From: Phycisphaerae bacterium | Lineage (GTDB): Bacteria; Planctomycetota; Phycisphaerae; Phycisphaerales; SM1A02 | Direction: 5' to 3' | Assembly (NCBI GenBank): GCA_002717655.1 | Contig: PBAY01000044.1 | Coordinates: forward strand, 21,290 to 85,289 | Length of the DNA: 64,000 bases | Shown here: piece by piece, positions 1 to 8,557 of the stretch | Layout: each line of letters opens with the position of its first letter | How positions within the stretch are numbered: position 1 is the first letter of the stretch | Notes under the pieces: generated by a model | What the model was told of the DNA's origin: nothing | The model's database searches: none | What the model saw: only the letters and a program-made list of their open reading frames with translations | Program-made: the position numbers and the translations under genes

Positions 1-721
1 GGTTGCCGGTGGTCGTTGGATGAGGCCGTGGTTGTTCGATTGATGTGCCGGAGAAATCAATGCAGGCCATGGCCTGTTCAACATGAAGCTCGCGGCTGGT
101 TCTGCCCCAGTCCCAGACCCGGAAGGTCGTATCACTGGGAGTCTGGACTTCTGCAACCAGAACGCCTGCACCAAGTGCATGGCAGGTGCCGCTGGGGAGG
201 TAGTGACAGTCTCCAGGTCTGGCTGGTATCGCGACAAGATGATCGACAACTGTTCCGTCTTCAATCGAGGATGCAAAGTCCTCTGGTGTCGTTCCGGGTT
301 TCAGGCCGGCGTAGATCACGCTTCCAGGCTGGGCTTCCAGAATGAACCATGCTTCCGATTTGAGGTGGGCTTCAGGATGATCAGCCACGTAGGCATCATC
401 GGGGTGCACCTGCACGGAGAGATTGTCATGCGCGTCAAGATATTTCAGCAACAGAGGGAATCCGCCTTCGGGTGATCTTGAAGTTCGGCCGAGCAACGCC
501 AACGCATCGTGTTCAAGAACATCCTGGAGGCTCTGTCCGTCAAACGGACCACCCGCGATCAATGAGCGTCCACCTGCGATCTCGTCTGGCAGATCAGCCA
601 GTTCCCATGATTCACCGACGGGTTCTTCTGGAGGCAGTTGCTTTCCGAGCAGTTCAAGCGAACGGCCACCCCAGACCTTGGGCTTCAGGAGAGGCTTGAA
701 TTGCATGGGGGGCAGAGGCAT
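1..721 (-). CDS. manA: Mannose-6-phosphate isomerase, class I (C-terminus cut by window edge)
   Basis: Reading the minus strand from ATG at 721 gives an open frame of about 240 residues that runs off the window. It interconverts mannose-6-phosphate and fructose-6-phosphate, feeding GDP-sugar and envelope glycan synthesis in the cytoplasm. Visible hallmarks are KPKVWGG near residue 13, the zinc-binding QVHPDD (residues 104-109), SEAWFIL (E123), and GTCHALG (H181) followed by EVQTPSDTTFRVWDWGR. These match the type I (cupin) family; the zinc ligands Q, H, E and H are all present. A GGAG lies about 5 bases before the ATG; a second in-frame ATG at 706 is a less likely start. Only the 3' end is missing, because of the window boundary. 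Confidence 0.9.
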   Translation of the reverse strand, partial: MPLPPMQFKPLLKPKVWGGRSLELLGKQLPPEEPVGESWELADLPDEIAGGRSLIAGGPFDGQSLQDVLEHDALALLGRTSRSPEGGFPLLLKYLDAHDNLSVQVHPDDAYVADHPEAHLKSEAWFILEAQPGSVIYAGLKPGTTPEDFASSIEDGTVVDHLVAIPARPGDCHYLPSGTCHALGAGVLVAEVQTPSDTTFRVWDWGRTSRELHVEQAMACIDFSGTSIEQPRPHPTTTGN

Positions 722-820
722 GGTTTCTCCAGTTGCACGAGGATGAATGCAGGTAATTCGCTGGCCGCGAGCAACGGCCTGTTGGTAGCATAGGATCCAG
801 ACTTCAGTTGGGAGCAGCTC

Positions 821-1234
821 ATGAAGGTCAATTGCATCCTGTCAGGTCTGGTCTTCTTGCTGGTGGCTCAATCAGGGGTCAGAGCCGAGACCGTCATCGC
901 GATGCCTGTCCCGCCTCAGGCCGCTGCTTCTGCTGTATCGGCGACTCCTGTTACGGGTCTGTTTACGCAAGGGATCGAGGCGCTGGATCGATATGCCGCC
1001 AAGTCCGGCCGTCCACGCCATCAGTATTCCACCAGCATGCCAACCGTACGTTCGTCAGGTCGATATCGCCCTCGCCAGTTCTATTCCTCTTATGAGGGGC
1101 CAGCCTGGGGCTGGGGCGGTTGGGGTTGGTATGGCAGCCCGATCTTCGTGAATAACTACTGGTGTGGACAGCCAATGCCGGGTCGAGGCATCTGCAATGT
1201 CGGCAGGTTCACTGGGATTGCTGTTGGCTTCTAG
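821..1234 (+). CDS. Small secreted Gly/Trp-rich protein, unknown
   Basis: I do not recognise this 137-residue protein. It begins with a clear signal peptide (MKVNCILSGLVFLLVAQSGVRA, cleavage expected after about residue 22). A low-complexity Ala/Pro segment follows, then an Arg/Ser/Tyr-rich stretch, then a Trp/Gly-rich patch (WGWGGWGWYG near residues 94-103). Two cysteines near the C-terminus (WCGQPMPGRGIC) could form a disulfide. It diverges from manA and converges on the FabZ-like gene. Export to the periplasm or cell surface is inferred; no function can be assigned. Confidence 0.6.
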   Translation: MKVNCILSGLVFLLVAQSGVRAETVIAMPVPPQAAASAVSATPVTGLFTQGIEALDRYAAKSGRPRHQYSTSMPTVRSSGRYRPRQFYSSYEGPAWGWGGWGWYGSPIFVNNYWCGQPMPGRGICNVGRFTGIAVGF

Positions 1235-1247
1235 TTCCGCTGGGATG

Positions 1248-1721
1248 CTACATCTGCATCCCGGTAATGCGGACTTCAAAGACAATCTTGCCATTGACCA
1301 CACCCTGTGCATCGCAGGCAAAGCGCCTTCGTTGGAACTTGTGTTCCTTCGCAAGCAGGTAGAGCGTGTCGCCGGGCACCACGTGCCCACGGAAAACCGC
1401 ATTGTCACAACGTGTGAAGCCCAGGAAGGCTGATTCTTCAGTTCGATATTGATACAGGATGCTTGAGAGCTGCGCGGCAGCTTCGATCATGAGCACGGCA
1501 GGCAGCAACGGTCGTCCGGGAATATGGCCTGGTACCCAGAATTCATCATCCTTGACGTGCTTGACCCCGACCGCCATGGAGGCGCCTTCATCGATGTAGA
1601 TGACATGGTCGAGGTGACGCATGTCACCTCGTTGTGGGTTCTTCTTGCCGACACCTTCCGCATCCAGGAATACGGCATCGAGATCGATTTCTGAAATGTC
1701 GAAGAGCTGCTCGGTAGCCAT
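1248..1721 (-). CDS. FabZ/FabA-like 3-hydroxyacyl-ACP dehydratase (hotdog fold)
   Basis: This 157-residue protein has the active-site helix pattern of the FabZ/FabA family: FWVPGHIPGRPLLPAVLMIEAAAQ (catalytic His66 and Glu80), corresponding to the canonical HFPG-x-P-x-x-PGV-x-x-x-EA-x-AQ. It would dehydrate 3-hydroxyacyl-ACP in fatty acid synthesis or a related acyl pathway. The second Pro-Gly of the motif is Pro-Ala here, and the N-terminal 35 residues are unlike housekeeping FabZ, so a specialised paralogue is possible. It lies downstream of the Hc1-like gene on the same strand. Confidence 0.8.
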   Translation of the reverse strand: MATEQLFDISEIDLDAVFLDAEGVGKKNPQRGDMRHLDHVIYIDEGASMAVGVKHVKDDEFWVPGHIPGRPLLPAVLMIEAAAQLSSILYQYRTEESAFLGFTRCDNAVFRGHVVPGDTLYLLAKEHKFQRRRFACDAQGVVNGKIVFEVRITGMQM

Positions 1722-1762
1722 TTGAAGAGGGGGTTCCAGTTATCAGGGTGCAGGATAGTTCC

Positions 1763-1777
1763 GAGGCCCTAGGCCTC
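1763..1777 (-). other. Short hairpin between Hc1-like and FabZ-like genes
   Basis: GAGGCC and GGCCTC form a perfect 6-bp stem with a 3-base loop. It lies in the 171-bp gap between the two minus-strand genes. No T-run follows, so it is not a classical terminator; a leader or processing hairpin is possible. Confidence 0.3.
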
Positions 1778-1892
1778 AAGCTTGACCGGATTCCAATGAT
1801 AGGTAAACCGGCGTGTCAGCTACTTGACGTGGTATAACCCCGCGGGGCGGGCTGCCCCAATGTCATGCCTGATTTGAGTCCGGAAACCCGGG

Positions 1893-2072
1893 TCAGGGAG
1901 TTGGGCCGTCTCTGACTTCAAGGACCTCTTTGCGAACATCCTGAGCAACGCTCTTGAGTTCCTGCATGGCCTTGCGGACGCGAGTACCTGCGGCTTTGTT
2001 GCCACCACGGGTCTTATCAACATCGTCCTGGATATCAGCGATGACTCTCTTGAGTTTCTCGAAGGATTCCAT
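1893..2072 (-). CDS. Histone H1-like (Hc1-type) DNA-binding mini-protein
   Basis: A 59-residue frame starts at ATG 2072 and ends TGA at 1893-1895. The product begins MESFEKLKRVIADIQDDVDK and contains GNKAAGTRVRKAMQELK. This matches the N-terminal domain of chlamydial histone-like Hc1 (pattern: amphipathic helix, then GNKAA-x-RVR, then a helix ending in a basic patch). The lysine-rich C-terminal tail of chlamydial Hc1 is absent. It would bind and compact DNA non-specifically. Lys and Arg outweigh acidic residues in the second half. It is transcribed alone or ahead of the FabZ-like gene. The family call rests on recognised sequence pattern only. Confidence 0.75.
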   Translation of the reverse strand: MESFEKLKRVIADIQDDVDKTRGGNKAAGTRVRKAMQELKSVAQDVRKEVLEVRDGPTP

Positions 2073-2377
2073 CTGTTGCCTCTCCGGCGCTTGCCGGCTC
2101 CAAATGCGGCTTGGTGGTCTCCCCAGCGTTGGGGCAGGGCAATAGTGGCACCAAGCTCTTGCTGTTCCTTATCGGCCAGTAGAGCGAAAATCTGCGATTA
2201 TGGGTAGGAAAATGAGGGGTGAACCACTGAATAGACTCTCAACAACCCTCATTTTTAAGCCAAAAAAGAGGGTTCGTTCCAGATCGTTTCTCTGTAAATC
2301 CCCATCTGGGGGCATCTTCTGGTGGATCAAGGCAGAAAAGCGGGTTTTTTGCCAAATCGAACTCAAAAAAAACGGTT
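2073..2377. other. Intergenic region between Hc1-like gene and purB
   Basis: I see no gene in these 305 bases; a 79-codon plus-strand frame here lacks any recognisable protein character. The region is A/T-richer than its surroundings. Just after the purB stop the minus strand carries a run of eight T (2366-2373), and a long hairpin sits at 2244-2274. It probably holds the purB 3' end and the Hc1-like promoter. Confidence 0.5.
2244..2274 (-). terminator. Hairpin, possible purB terminator
   Basis: AACCCTCATTTTT pairs with AAAAAAGAGGGTT over 13 positions with one mismatch around a 5-base loop. The stem carries its own A/T tract in the upper half and not a T-run after the stem. It lies 100 bases past the purB stop, so it is at best an atypical terminator. 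Confidence 0.35.
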
Positions 2378-3817
2378 CTAGACGTGCAAAGGGGTTACTT
2401 CGACCTGTTGGTCCTCATAGCGGCCCCTCACCAAACTGACCACATTCTTCATGAATTGGTCAACTTGAGAGACGCTGCGGCCAACGTAGCGATCAGGTGA
2501 CATGAGGGCATCCAGATCAATGCCTTTCATCAGCGGTTCCCCGCGAAGTCGCTCGATCAGATCATTGGAGCTGCCTTGGGATTTCACCTGATGGGCTGCT
2601 TCCTGGGCATGCCTGCGGATGGCTTCATGTACCTCCTGACGATCGCCACCCAGCCGTACGGCCTCCATCAAGAGCTCTTCGCTGGCCATGAAGGGCAACT
2701 CAGCTTCAAGATTGGCTCGGATCGTTTCCGGATAGACCACCAGCCCATCAAGCACTTCCCGCATGATGTCGAGACAACCATCCAAGGCCAGGAATGACTC
2801 AGGGAGTACCAGTCGACGATTGGCCGAGTCGTCCAGAGTTCGTTCGAACCACTGGGTCGAGGCGGTCTGGAGGGGGCTTGAGGCAAGGCTCATCACGAAT
2901 CTCGACATGCCACAGGCTCTTTCGCATCTCATCGGATTCCGCTTGTAGGGCATGGCGGAGGATCCGATCTGTGATTTGCCGAATGGTTCTTCGATTTCCT
3001 TGCGATTCGACAGCAATCTGATGTCAGTCGCGCATTTGTGAATTGCTGCGGCGAGTACGGCCAGTGTGTTGGTGATCTGTGCATCAACCAGTCGCGGATA
3101 CGTCTGACCGGTCACCGGCAGACGTTTGTCAACAGGCCAGCCTGACTTGCTCGTCACCAGCTCATCCAGTTGGTCGACCTTTGCCTCATCTCCATCAAAC
3201 AGAGAGAGAAACGAAGCCTGCGTACCAGTGGCACCGCGGACGCCTCGGAACCTCAGGTTGCTGCAGCGAAACTCGAGATCTTCAAGTGCAAGCCAGAAGT
3301 CCTGAGCCCAGGTGATGGCTCGTCTTCCGACCGTTACGGGCTGGGCCGGCTGGTAATGCGTGAATCCCAGTGTGGGCAGCGCTTTCCATTCATCCGCGAA
3401 ACGGCCAATCGCTTCGACGATGGCAGCAGTCTTTGCCGCGATCAGCTGCATCGCCTCTCGCAGAATCATCAATTCAGCATTGCAGTTGACGAACTGGCTC
3501 GTGGCACCCAGATGAATGATTCCACTTGCTTCCGGTGCGACTTCGCCGAACGCATGGACATGGGCCATCACGTCATGACGAAGACGTTTCTCATGTGCAG
3601 CAGCCGACTCGTAGTCGATATCGTCCAGATGATCCCGCATGGCCTGAACCTGTGACGACTTGATATCGAGTCCAAGTTCCATCTGTGATTCGGCCAATGC
3701 AAGCCAGAGTCGGCGCCACAGACCGAATCGATTGGCATCGGACCAGATCCTCTGCATGGATTCGGAGGCGTAACGAGTCTCAAGAGGAGAACGATAGTGT
3801 TGGAAGTTGTCCGTCAC
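2378..3817 (-). CDS. purB: Adenylosuccinate lyase
   Basis: Cytoplasmic enzyme of purine synthesis; it cleaves SAICAR and adenylosuccinate, releasing fumarate. The fumarate-lyase superfamily signature is clear: GSSAMPYKRNPMRCER around the flexible catalytic loop, and the upstream HLGATSQFVNCNAEL segment. I choose GTG at 3817 (479 residues, starting VTDNFQHYRSPLETRY), because an AGAGAGG precedes it and the family's N-terminus aligns there. The frame could extend to an ATG at 3907, but that would overlap the divergent gene's start and add about 30 atypical residues. Confidence 0.93.
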   Translation of the reverse strand: MTDNFQHYRSPLETRYASESMQRIWSDANRFGLWRRLWLALAESQMELGLDIKSSQVQAMRDHLDDIDYESAAAHEKRLRHDVMAHVHAFGEVAPEASGIIHLGATSQFVNCNAELMILREAMQLIAAKTAAIVEAIGRFADEWKALPTLGFTHYQPAQPVTVGRRAITWAQDFWLALEDLEFRCSNLRFRGVRGATGTQASFLSLFDGDEAKVDQLDELVTSKSGWPVDKRLPVTGQTYPRLVDAQITNTLAVLAAAIHKCATDIRLLSNRKEIEEPFGKSQIGSSAMPYKRNPMRCERACGMSRFVMSLASSPLQTASTQWFERTLDDSANRRLVLPESFLALDGCLDIMREVLDGLVVYPETIRANLEAELPFMASEELLMEAVRLGGDRQEVHEAIRRHAQEAAHQVKSQGSSNDLIERLRGEPLMKGIDLDALMSPDRYVGRSVSQVDQFMKNVVSLVRGRYEDQQVEVTPLHV

Positions 3818-3838
3818 GGCTGAAGCACCTCTCTGGGT

Positions 3839-3866
3839 TTGAGGGAGGACAACGGCACATTGTAAC
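3839..3866 (+). promoter_or_regulatory. Possible promoter for the UbiA-like gene
   Basis: TTGAGG at 3839-3844 and TGTAAC at 3861-3866 are separated by 16 bases, in the 88-bp gap between the divergent purB and UbiA-like starts. Each hexamer matches four of six consensus bases, so this is weak. Confidence 0.25.
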
Positions 3867-3905
3867 TCGCCCGCGGCGATGATTGCGCAGGGGTAGGATG
3901 ATGGC

Positions 3906-4796
3906 ATGGCAGCACGCTTCTCAAGTCATTCCCTGCACCTCGGGGCCCGCTGGGCAGGCAATTGGCCATGGTCTCTGGCTGCTCCTGTGGGACATCTGGC
4001 GATCTGGGTGGGCTGTTACGCCGCGGCTGTGGTGGCGATGGGTGGTCTCCTCTTGAGAGGATCGATGCCGGGTTGGGCAGTTCTGATCGCCATGCTGACA
4101 ACCATCGGTACCTATCTGGTCGACCGGATCCGTCCTCTGGCCCGAGAGGTAGACCCTGCAGATGCGATGGCTCATCCAGAGCGAGCCAGGCTGATGATGT
4201 TGAATCCTTCTGGAATACGACTGCTCGCCGTCGTCTTTCTTGCGGCAGCCATGACGTTGTCATTTCTGTTCATTCCCTTGGCGAGCATCGTGGTCGTCGG
4301 TGCGCCCATGGGCGTTCTTCTCTATGGGCACAGACGGCAGGGCGTGCGTCTGAAGGATCGCCTGTACATCAAGAATGCCATCGTGGCGGTCAGCATGGTG
4401 GTGATGTTCGTCTTTCTGGCAGGCTCCTGGGAAAACCTGATGCTGCTGGGTTTCGCGTCACTCTGTCTGCTTCTTCATGTCTTTGCAGATGCGATGTTGT
4501 GTGACATCGATGACCGGTATGCGGATGAAAAATTCGGAACCCGTACCATTCCGAATGTCTACGGTGTCCGGGCGACGTGGAACATGGCCTTGCTGATGAA
4601 CATGGGAGCGGCAGCATTGCTTCTTGTTGCTGCGGGAATGGGACTGTTGCCCCTTCGTACCGGAGTGATTCTTGGTGCGCTTCCCATTACGGCCACCATG
4701 ATTCTGAAGTCATGGTCGCCTGATCGGATCAAGGATCTGGTGGATTTGAAGCTCCCGGTCGCCGTGGTGGCGAGTTGGCTTCTCCTACTGACTTGA
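3906..4796 (+). CDS. UbiA-like membrane prenyltransferase family protein
   Basis: This 296-residue, strongly hydrophobic protein has about eight membrane segments. The second Asp-rich motif typical of UbiA prenyltransferases is visible as DIDDRYADEKFGTRTIPNVYG (about residues 199-219). A candidate first motif is YLVDRIRPLAREVDPAD, which departs from the canonical NDxxD. Members join a polyprenyl chain to an aromatic or other acceptor at the membrane; the substrate cannot be told. An AGGA lies 7 bases before the ATG. The gene diverges from purB and converges on plsY, overlapping its 3' end by 12 bases. Confidence 0.7.
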   Translation: MAARFSSHSLHLGARWAGNWPWSLAAPVGHLAIWVGCYAAAVVAMGGLLLRGSMPGWAVLIAMLTTIGTYLVDRIRPLAREVDPADAMAHPERARLMMLNPSGIRLLAVVFLAAAMTLSFLFIPLASIVVVGAPMGVLLYGHRRQGVRLKDRLYIKNAIVAVSMVVMFVFLAGSWENLMLLGFASLCLLLHVFADAMLCDIDDRYADEKFGTRTIPNVYGVRATWNMALLMNMGAAALLLVAAGMGLLPLRTGVILGALPITATMILKSWSPDRIKDLVDLKLPVAVVASWLLLLT

Positions 4797-5480
4797 CTGG
4801 CTGCTTTTGCTTCCGCCGATGCGACCCTCGGTTCCGCTTCGAATTCTGGTGATATTGCCACGGTGTTTCCAGAGAACAAGCGCCGCCAGCAGTATGGAGA
4901 CGACAAGTGGAGCAAGTGGCAACTCCACTGAGGCATCGGAATCGACTTGCTGTTCCATGAATTGCAGTACGGCCAGCACGGCAATCGGGATGCACACAGC
5001 AGCCACCATGCTTGCCAGCGAAACCATGCGGAACAACATGACCATGATGAACCAGATGATGAACGATGCGCCGACGGCAATGGTCATCACAGGCCACATG
5101 GCCAGAAGTGCGCCAAAGGTCGTCGCCACACCTTTGCCACCTCCACCTCGGAGAAAGAGCGAGTACATGTGGCCGAGCAGGGCGGCAAAGCCGACTCCAA
5201 GCCAGAGCCACCATTGAAGTGGAACGGTGAAGATGTCCTGATCGTAGAGTCCCGAAAGAATTCCGGCGACAGCGACTGGGACAGCACCTTTGAGCAGGTC
5301 CAGAAAGAAGCAGAGCAGACCCCATTTGCGGCCGAGGACACGGCCCACGTTGGTGGCCCCGATGTTCTTTGATCCTTCGTTGCGAATGTCTACGCCATGG
5401 AATCTTGAAATGATCACGCCAAACGGGATTGATCCAAGCAGATACGCGCCAATGATGCAACCTGTCCAGACTCCTGTCAT
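4785..5480 (-). CDS. plsY: Glycerol-3-phosphate acyltransferase (acyl-phosphate dependent)
   Basis: Integral membrane enzyme that makes lysophosphatidic acid from acyl-phosphate and glycerol-3-phosphate, the first step of phospholipid synthesis. The three conserved PlsY motifs are visible: LLGSIPFG (residues 15-22), the GSKNIGATNVGRVLG loop (36-50) and GGGGKGVATT (about 112-121). At 231 residues it is slightly long for the family, with an extended C-terminus. The ATG overlaps the stop of the upstream O-antigen-ligase-like gene by 4 bases (ATGA), indicating translational coupling; AGAGGA precedes the start. Confidence 0.92.
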   Translation of the reverse strand: MTGVWTGCIIGAYLLGSIPFGVIISRFHGVDIRNEGSKNIGATNVGRVLGRKWGLLCFFLDLLKGAVPVAVAGILSGLYDQDIFTVPLQWWLWLGVGFAALLGHMYSLFLRGGGGKGVATTFGALLAMWPVMTIAVGASFIIWFIMVMLFRMVSLASMVAAVCIPIAVLAVLQFMEQQVDSDASVELPLAPLVVSILLAALVLWKHRGNITRIRSGTEGRIGGSKSSQSSQ

Positions 5481-6829
5481 GTCGTACGTTCCTCTAGCTT
5501 GTTGCTTCCAGTGACGATCGATGCAAGGTAGATGAGCATCAGCACGCCCATCATCGACGTCATCATCTGATATCCATCAAACGTAGCTCCAGCAGCCCAG
5601 GCGATGAGTGCGAATGCGGCGCCGAAGTAGATGGGATCATGAAATCGAGGTACCAGCCGGCACAGCACGAGAATCATGGGTAGGACGAGCAGAATCAGGC
5701 CGATGATTCCGGTCTGTGAAAGTGTCTGCAGATACATGGAGTGCGGGTTCAGATGTCTTTCGCTGACAGGAACGTTTTCCGCTTCAGCATCAACGGGTGT
5801 CAGCCACCAGTATTGCCGCAATTCTGATGACAGTCCGCCTGCTCCGATGCCGAGGAGCGGATGCTCAAGGAAGACGTCACGGGAGGCATCCCAGGCGAGT
5901 AGTCGAAAGCCGATCGGCGTGTGTTGCCATCCTCCAAGGGGTGTCTCCCGGTCAGCAAGCGAAGCGGTGCGCTCTTGAAAGGCTTCCGTGACACGATTCT
6001 GAACAGGTGTTGTGAACTTGCCGTCAAGCGCCGTGATGTCAAGCGTGACGAATCCGGCTCCTGCGATGATTCCAATAGCACCCAGTGTCATGATTCTGCT
6101 TCGAGACCAGGGTGCCAGTGTGAACGCCGACAGAATCAACAGGCCGCTTGCCATAACAAAGCTCAACCATGGCCCTCGACTGCCGGTCAGTGCCAGACCG
6201 ACCATGATGATCACCAGTCCAATGGCCATCAAGATCGCCCGTCTGCCTTTCCAAAGGCAGGCTCCGCTGAGCAGCCACATGGCTGCAGTGACCAGCAAGG
6301 CTGCCGCCAGAATCGGTTGCATGGCGGCATCTGCTCGCCCGCGCAGGTCGAGTTCCAGTCCAGCCAGACCGATCATCTGTCCAATCTGGATGAGGACGAT
6401 GGTTGCACAGCCGATGATGAAGGCCATGGCGATGATTCGGAAGTGATACGCAACGGGCCACAAGGCGCTCAGGATCAGGTACGTCCTGATCATTCGGATT
6501 TCCTCGAATCCTTGATCGGGTGCAGGACTCCAGAGGAAGCTCAAGGTCAGCCAGGCTGGCCATGCAAGCATCAGCCAAAGCAGTGGATCAAGAAAGAGTG
6601 TTGCGTAGCATCGGTAGATCTTTGGAAGTCGAAGAAGACTGAAGAACACGAGTCCGGCGAGGAGGATGTCCTTGGCGACAGGAACCATGCCCAGAGGAAG
6701 TACGAAAGCAAACGCAGCAGCCAGTGCCAGATGAATGTGGTGGCCTCGAGGGTCGAGTGATCGGCCCAGATTGAGTCGTTCTTCACGAGTCAAGGGCAGT
6801 GAGGCCGGCTGGACCGCTGTGTCTTGCAT
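5477..6829 (-). CDS. O-antigen ligase / Wzy family membrane protein
   Basis: About 450 residues with roughly ten to twelve membrane segments and a large hydrophilic loop (about residues 280-370) containing RLLAWDASRDVFLEHPLLGIGAGG and, further on, HSMYLQTLSQTGIIGL. These are the features of the Wzy_C/O-antigen ligase family, which polymerises or transfers undecaprenyl-linked glycans to lipid A core on the periplasmic face. The conserved TGSRGPWLSF precedes the loop. The start is uncertain: ATG 6829 looks natural, but GTG at 6886 would add 19 residues and neither has a convincing ribosome-binding site. It is coupled to plsY. Ligase and polymerase cannot be distinguished by sequence. Confidence 0.8.
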   Translation of the reverse strand: MQDTAVQPASLPLTREERLNLGRSLDPRGHHIHLALAAAFAFVLPLGMVPVAKDILLAGLVFFSLLRLPKIYRCYATLFLDPLLWLMLAWPAWLTLSFLWSPAPDQGFEEIRMIRTYLILSALWPVAYHFRIIAMAFIIGCATIVLIQIGQMIGLAGLELDLRGRADAAMQPILAAALLVTAAMWLLSGACLWKGRRAILMAIGLVIIMVGLALTGSRGPWLSFVMASGLLILSAFTLAPWSRSRIMTLGAIGIIAGAGFVTLDITALDGKFTTPVQNRVTEAFQERTASLADRETPLGGWQHTPIGFRLLAWDASRDVFLEHPLLGIGAGGLSSELRQYWWLTPVDAEAENVPVSERHLNPHSMYLQTLSQTGIIGLILLVLPMILVLCRLVPRFHDPIYFGAAFALIAWAAGATFDGYQMMTSMMGVLMLIYLASIVTGSNKLEERTT

Positions 6830-6930
6830 GATCAAGATAAGGAAGGCTCCTGAGGACTCGAAGTATACGAGGGGGTGCCCGATCACCGCTGAGCACTCAT
6901 TTTCGGGCTTACGGGGTATTGTGTTTCTGG

Positions 6931-7584
6931 ATGCATGCCGAATCCAACATTCAGATACTCAAGGAGAACCGGGGCTCGACGGTGTGGGTCGAGCAGGGGG
7001 ATGATGGTCGGGCATGCACGATCAAGGCCTGGTCGTTGTCCCCATGGTTTGCCTTGAAGTGTCTTCTTGGTATATCTCAGCCATGGAGGCACTGGAGAGG
7101 CGGCCGGCGTCTGCGTCGGCAGAATCTTGCTTCACCAGAAGTTCTGTCGGTAGGGCTGGGATGGCGTGGAACATGGCCTGTTCTCAAGATCAGGATGCCG
7201 TTCATCATTGGTTCAACAGGTGCAGAGCAGATCAGCGAATCGCCTAGTTCCCTTGGTCATGACATCGCCTCTCGTCTTGGTGAAGCAGTCTCGATTCTGG
7301 CGCATGCGGGATTGCGTCATCGTGATCTGAAGTTGAGCAACATTGTCTTGCAGCATGATTCCAATGAAATCTGGTTCATTGATCCTGTGGGGGTGATGAG
7401 AGATCGCAATCTGGTTGCATCCATCGTCTGCATGCTCGATCGGCTTGAAGTCGAGATTCGTGATGGATTGGTTCCACGGCCGACGGGTGCCACGGTCGTG
7501 GTTCTTCGATCGTCGATCAGAGGTCTCGGTCGGGAAGACCGTCGAGCAGTTCTGCAGCAGCTGCGCACGCATCATTCACGTTGA
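6931..7584 (+). CDS. WaaP/InaA-like lipopolysaccharide kinase family protein
   Basis: The protein of about 217 residues carries a protein-kinase-like catalytic loop HRDLKLSNIVL followed 12 residues later by FIDPVGV, in which the DFG motif is DPV. This arrangement is seen in the small LPS/Kdo kinase (WaaP, KdkA, InaA) group, which phosphorylates LPS core sugars. The glycine-rich loop is not obvious, as is common in that group. GTG at 6919 is an alternative start. Its 3' end overlaps the convergent heptosyltransferase gene by 68 bases. The neighbourhood of core-LPS genes supports a role in core modification; the exact substrate is inferred. Confidence 0.7.
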   Translation: MHAESNIQILKENRGSTVWVEQGDDGRACTIKAWSLSPWFALKCLLGISQPWRHWRGGRRLRRQNLASPEVLSVGLGWRGTWPVLKIRMPFIIGSTGAEQISESPSSLGHDIASRLGEAVSILAHAGLRHRDLKLSNIVLQHDSNEIWFIDPVGVMRDRNLVASIVCMLDRLEVEIRDGLVPRPTGATVVVLRSSIRGLGREDRRAVLQQLRTHHSR

Positions 7585-8557
7585 TCCGATCGATCCTGCA
7601 GAGATCCGCATGACTGTCGGCCACGAGTTCCTCTGGAAGAAATGGTTCTGAAAGAAGTCTGCGTTCCAGGATGCCCGGCAGGATCGTCCATCGTTGGTCG
7701 GTTGGTCCGAAGAGACTGACGATTGGTGTATCCAGTGCGGCGGCAATATGACGTGGCCCGGTGTCATTCGTAACCGCCAGTGAAGCATCTGCGAGAATGG
7801 CCTTCAGTCCACCAAGGCCCATGCTGGTGATACTGAGATCAATCAACGTGTTGTTGGCATGGTCGAGAACCGACTGTACGACCGGTTGTTCAGCAGGTGA
7901 TCCGGTCACCGCTACACGAAGACCGTGTTCATGGACAAGATGATCTGCAAGTTGGGCAAAGCACTCAGCCGGCCAGCGTTTGTCTTGTCGGTTGGCACCA
8001 GGCACGAGAACCGCATAGGGGCCTTCATCGAGATTCATCGCCTTCGAGGCAGCTTCCTGATCTTCAGGTGTCACGGCGAGTCGAGGTTGAAGTTCGTCAG
8101 GTTCTGCAGAAGTCTCGATGATCGCCTCGACGAGATGGACATAGTCTTCAAGTGTCGTATGGATCTGCTCGCCAGACTCGGGTTCGATCGCATGGGTCAG
8201 AAGCATGGAACGTCCCTGTCGTTTCAGGCCGATGCGGTGTGTTGCACGACTGAATCGGGCCACCAGTGCGGACCGCATGCTGTTCGGAAGGATGATGACT
8301 GCTTCGGGGTTGTTCCTGGCGAGGAATCTTCCAGAGGTGAGGGGTCCAAACAAGCCGCCTGGGGAGATCTCAAGGCAGTCGTCCACTTCTGGAAGTCCCT
8401 TGAGGAGTACGGCGAGTCCAGGTCGCAGGGCGGCGGTGATGTGTGCGTCTGGAAGATGCCTTCTCAGCAGGCGGAGGGCTGGCGTGGCCATGACGACATC
8501 GCCGACCCACGACGGCATGATGACCGTGAGGCGTGATGTTGTCTGGTCGATGATCAT
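7517..8557 (-). CDS. waaF: ADP-heptose:LPS heptosyltransferase (GT9 family)
   Basis: A 346-residue GT-B fold glycosyltransferase. The N-terminus reads LTVIMPSWVGDVVMATPALRLLRR, typical of heptosyltransferase II. The C-terminal nucleotide-sugar site has LAVTNDTGPRHIAAALDTPIVSLFGPTD, the GT9 signature. It would transfer heptose from ADP-heptose to the inner core of LPS at the cytoplasmic membrane. Its start overlaps the stop of the upstream gmhB by 4 bases (ATGA), so ADP-heptose synthesis and use are translationally coupled. WaaC/WaaQ-type specificity cannot be excluded. Confidence 0.85.
   Translation of the reverse strand: MIIDQTTSRLTVIMPSWVGDVVMATPALRLLRRHLPDAHITAALRPGLAVLLKGLPEVDDCLEISPGGLFGPLTSGRFLARNNPEAVIILPNSMRSALVARFSRATHRIGLKRQGRSMLLTHAIEPESGEQIHTTLEDYVHLVEAIIETSAEPDELQPRLAVTPEDQEAASKAMNLDEGPYAVLVPGANRQDKRWPAECFAQLADHLVHEHGLRVAVTGSPAEQPVVQSVLDHANNTLIDLSITSMGLGGLKAILADASLAVTNDTGPRHIAAALDTPIVSLFGPTDQRWTILPGILERRLLSEPFLPEELVADSHADLCRIDRINVNDACAAAAELLDGLPDRDL

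Noticed and set aside
2200..2439. Small plus-strand frame in the intergenic region
   Set aside because: Overlaps the purB 3' end and shows no conserved protein pattern.
5921..6760. Plus-strand frame opposite the O-antigen-ligase-like gene
   Set aside because: Gln/Ser/His-rich composition typical of antisense to a membrane protein.
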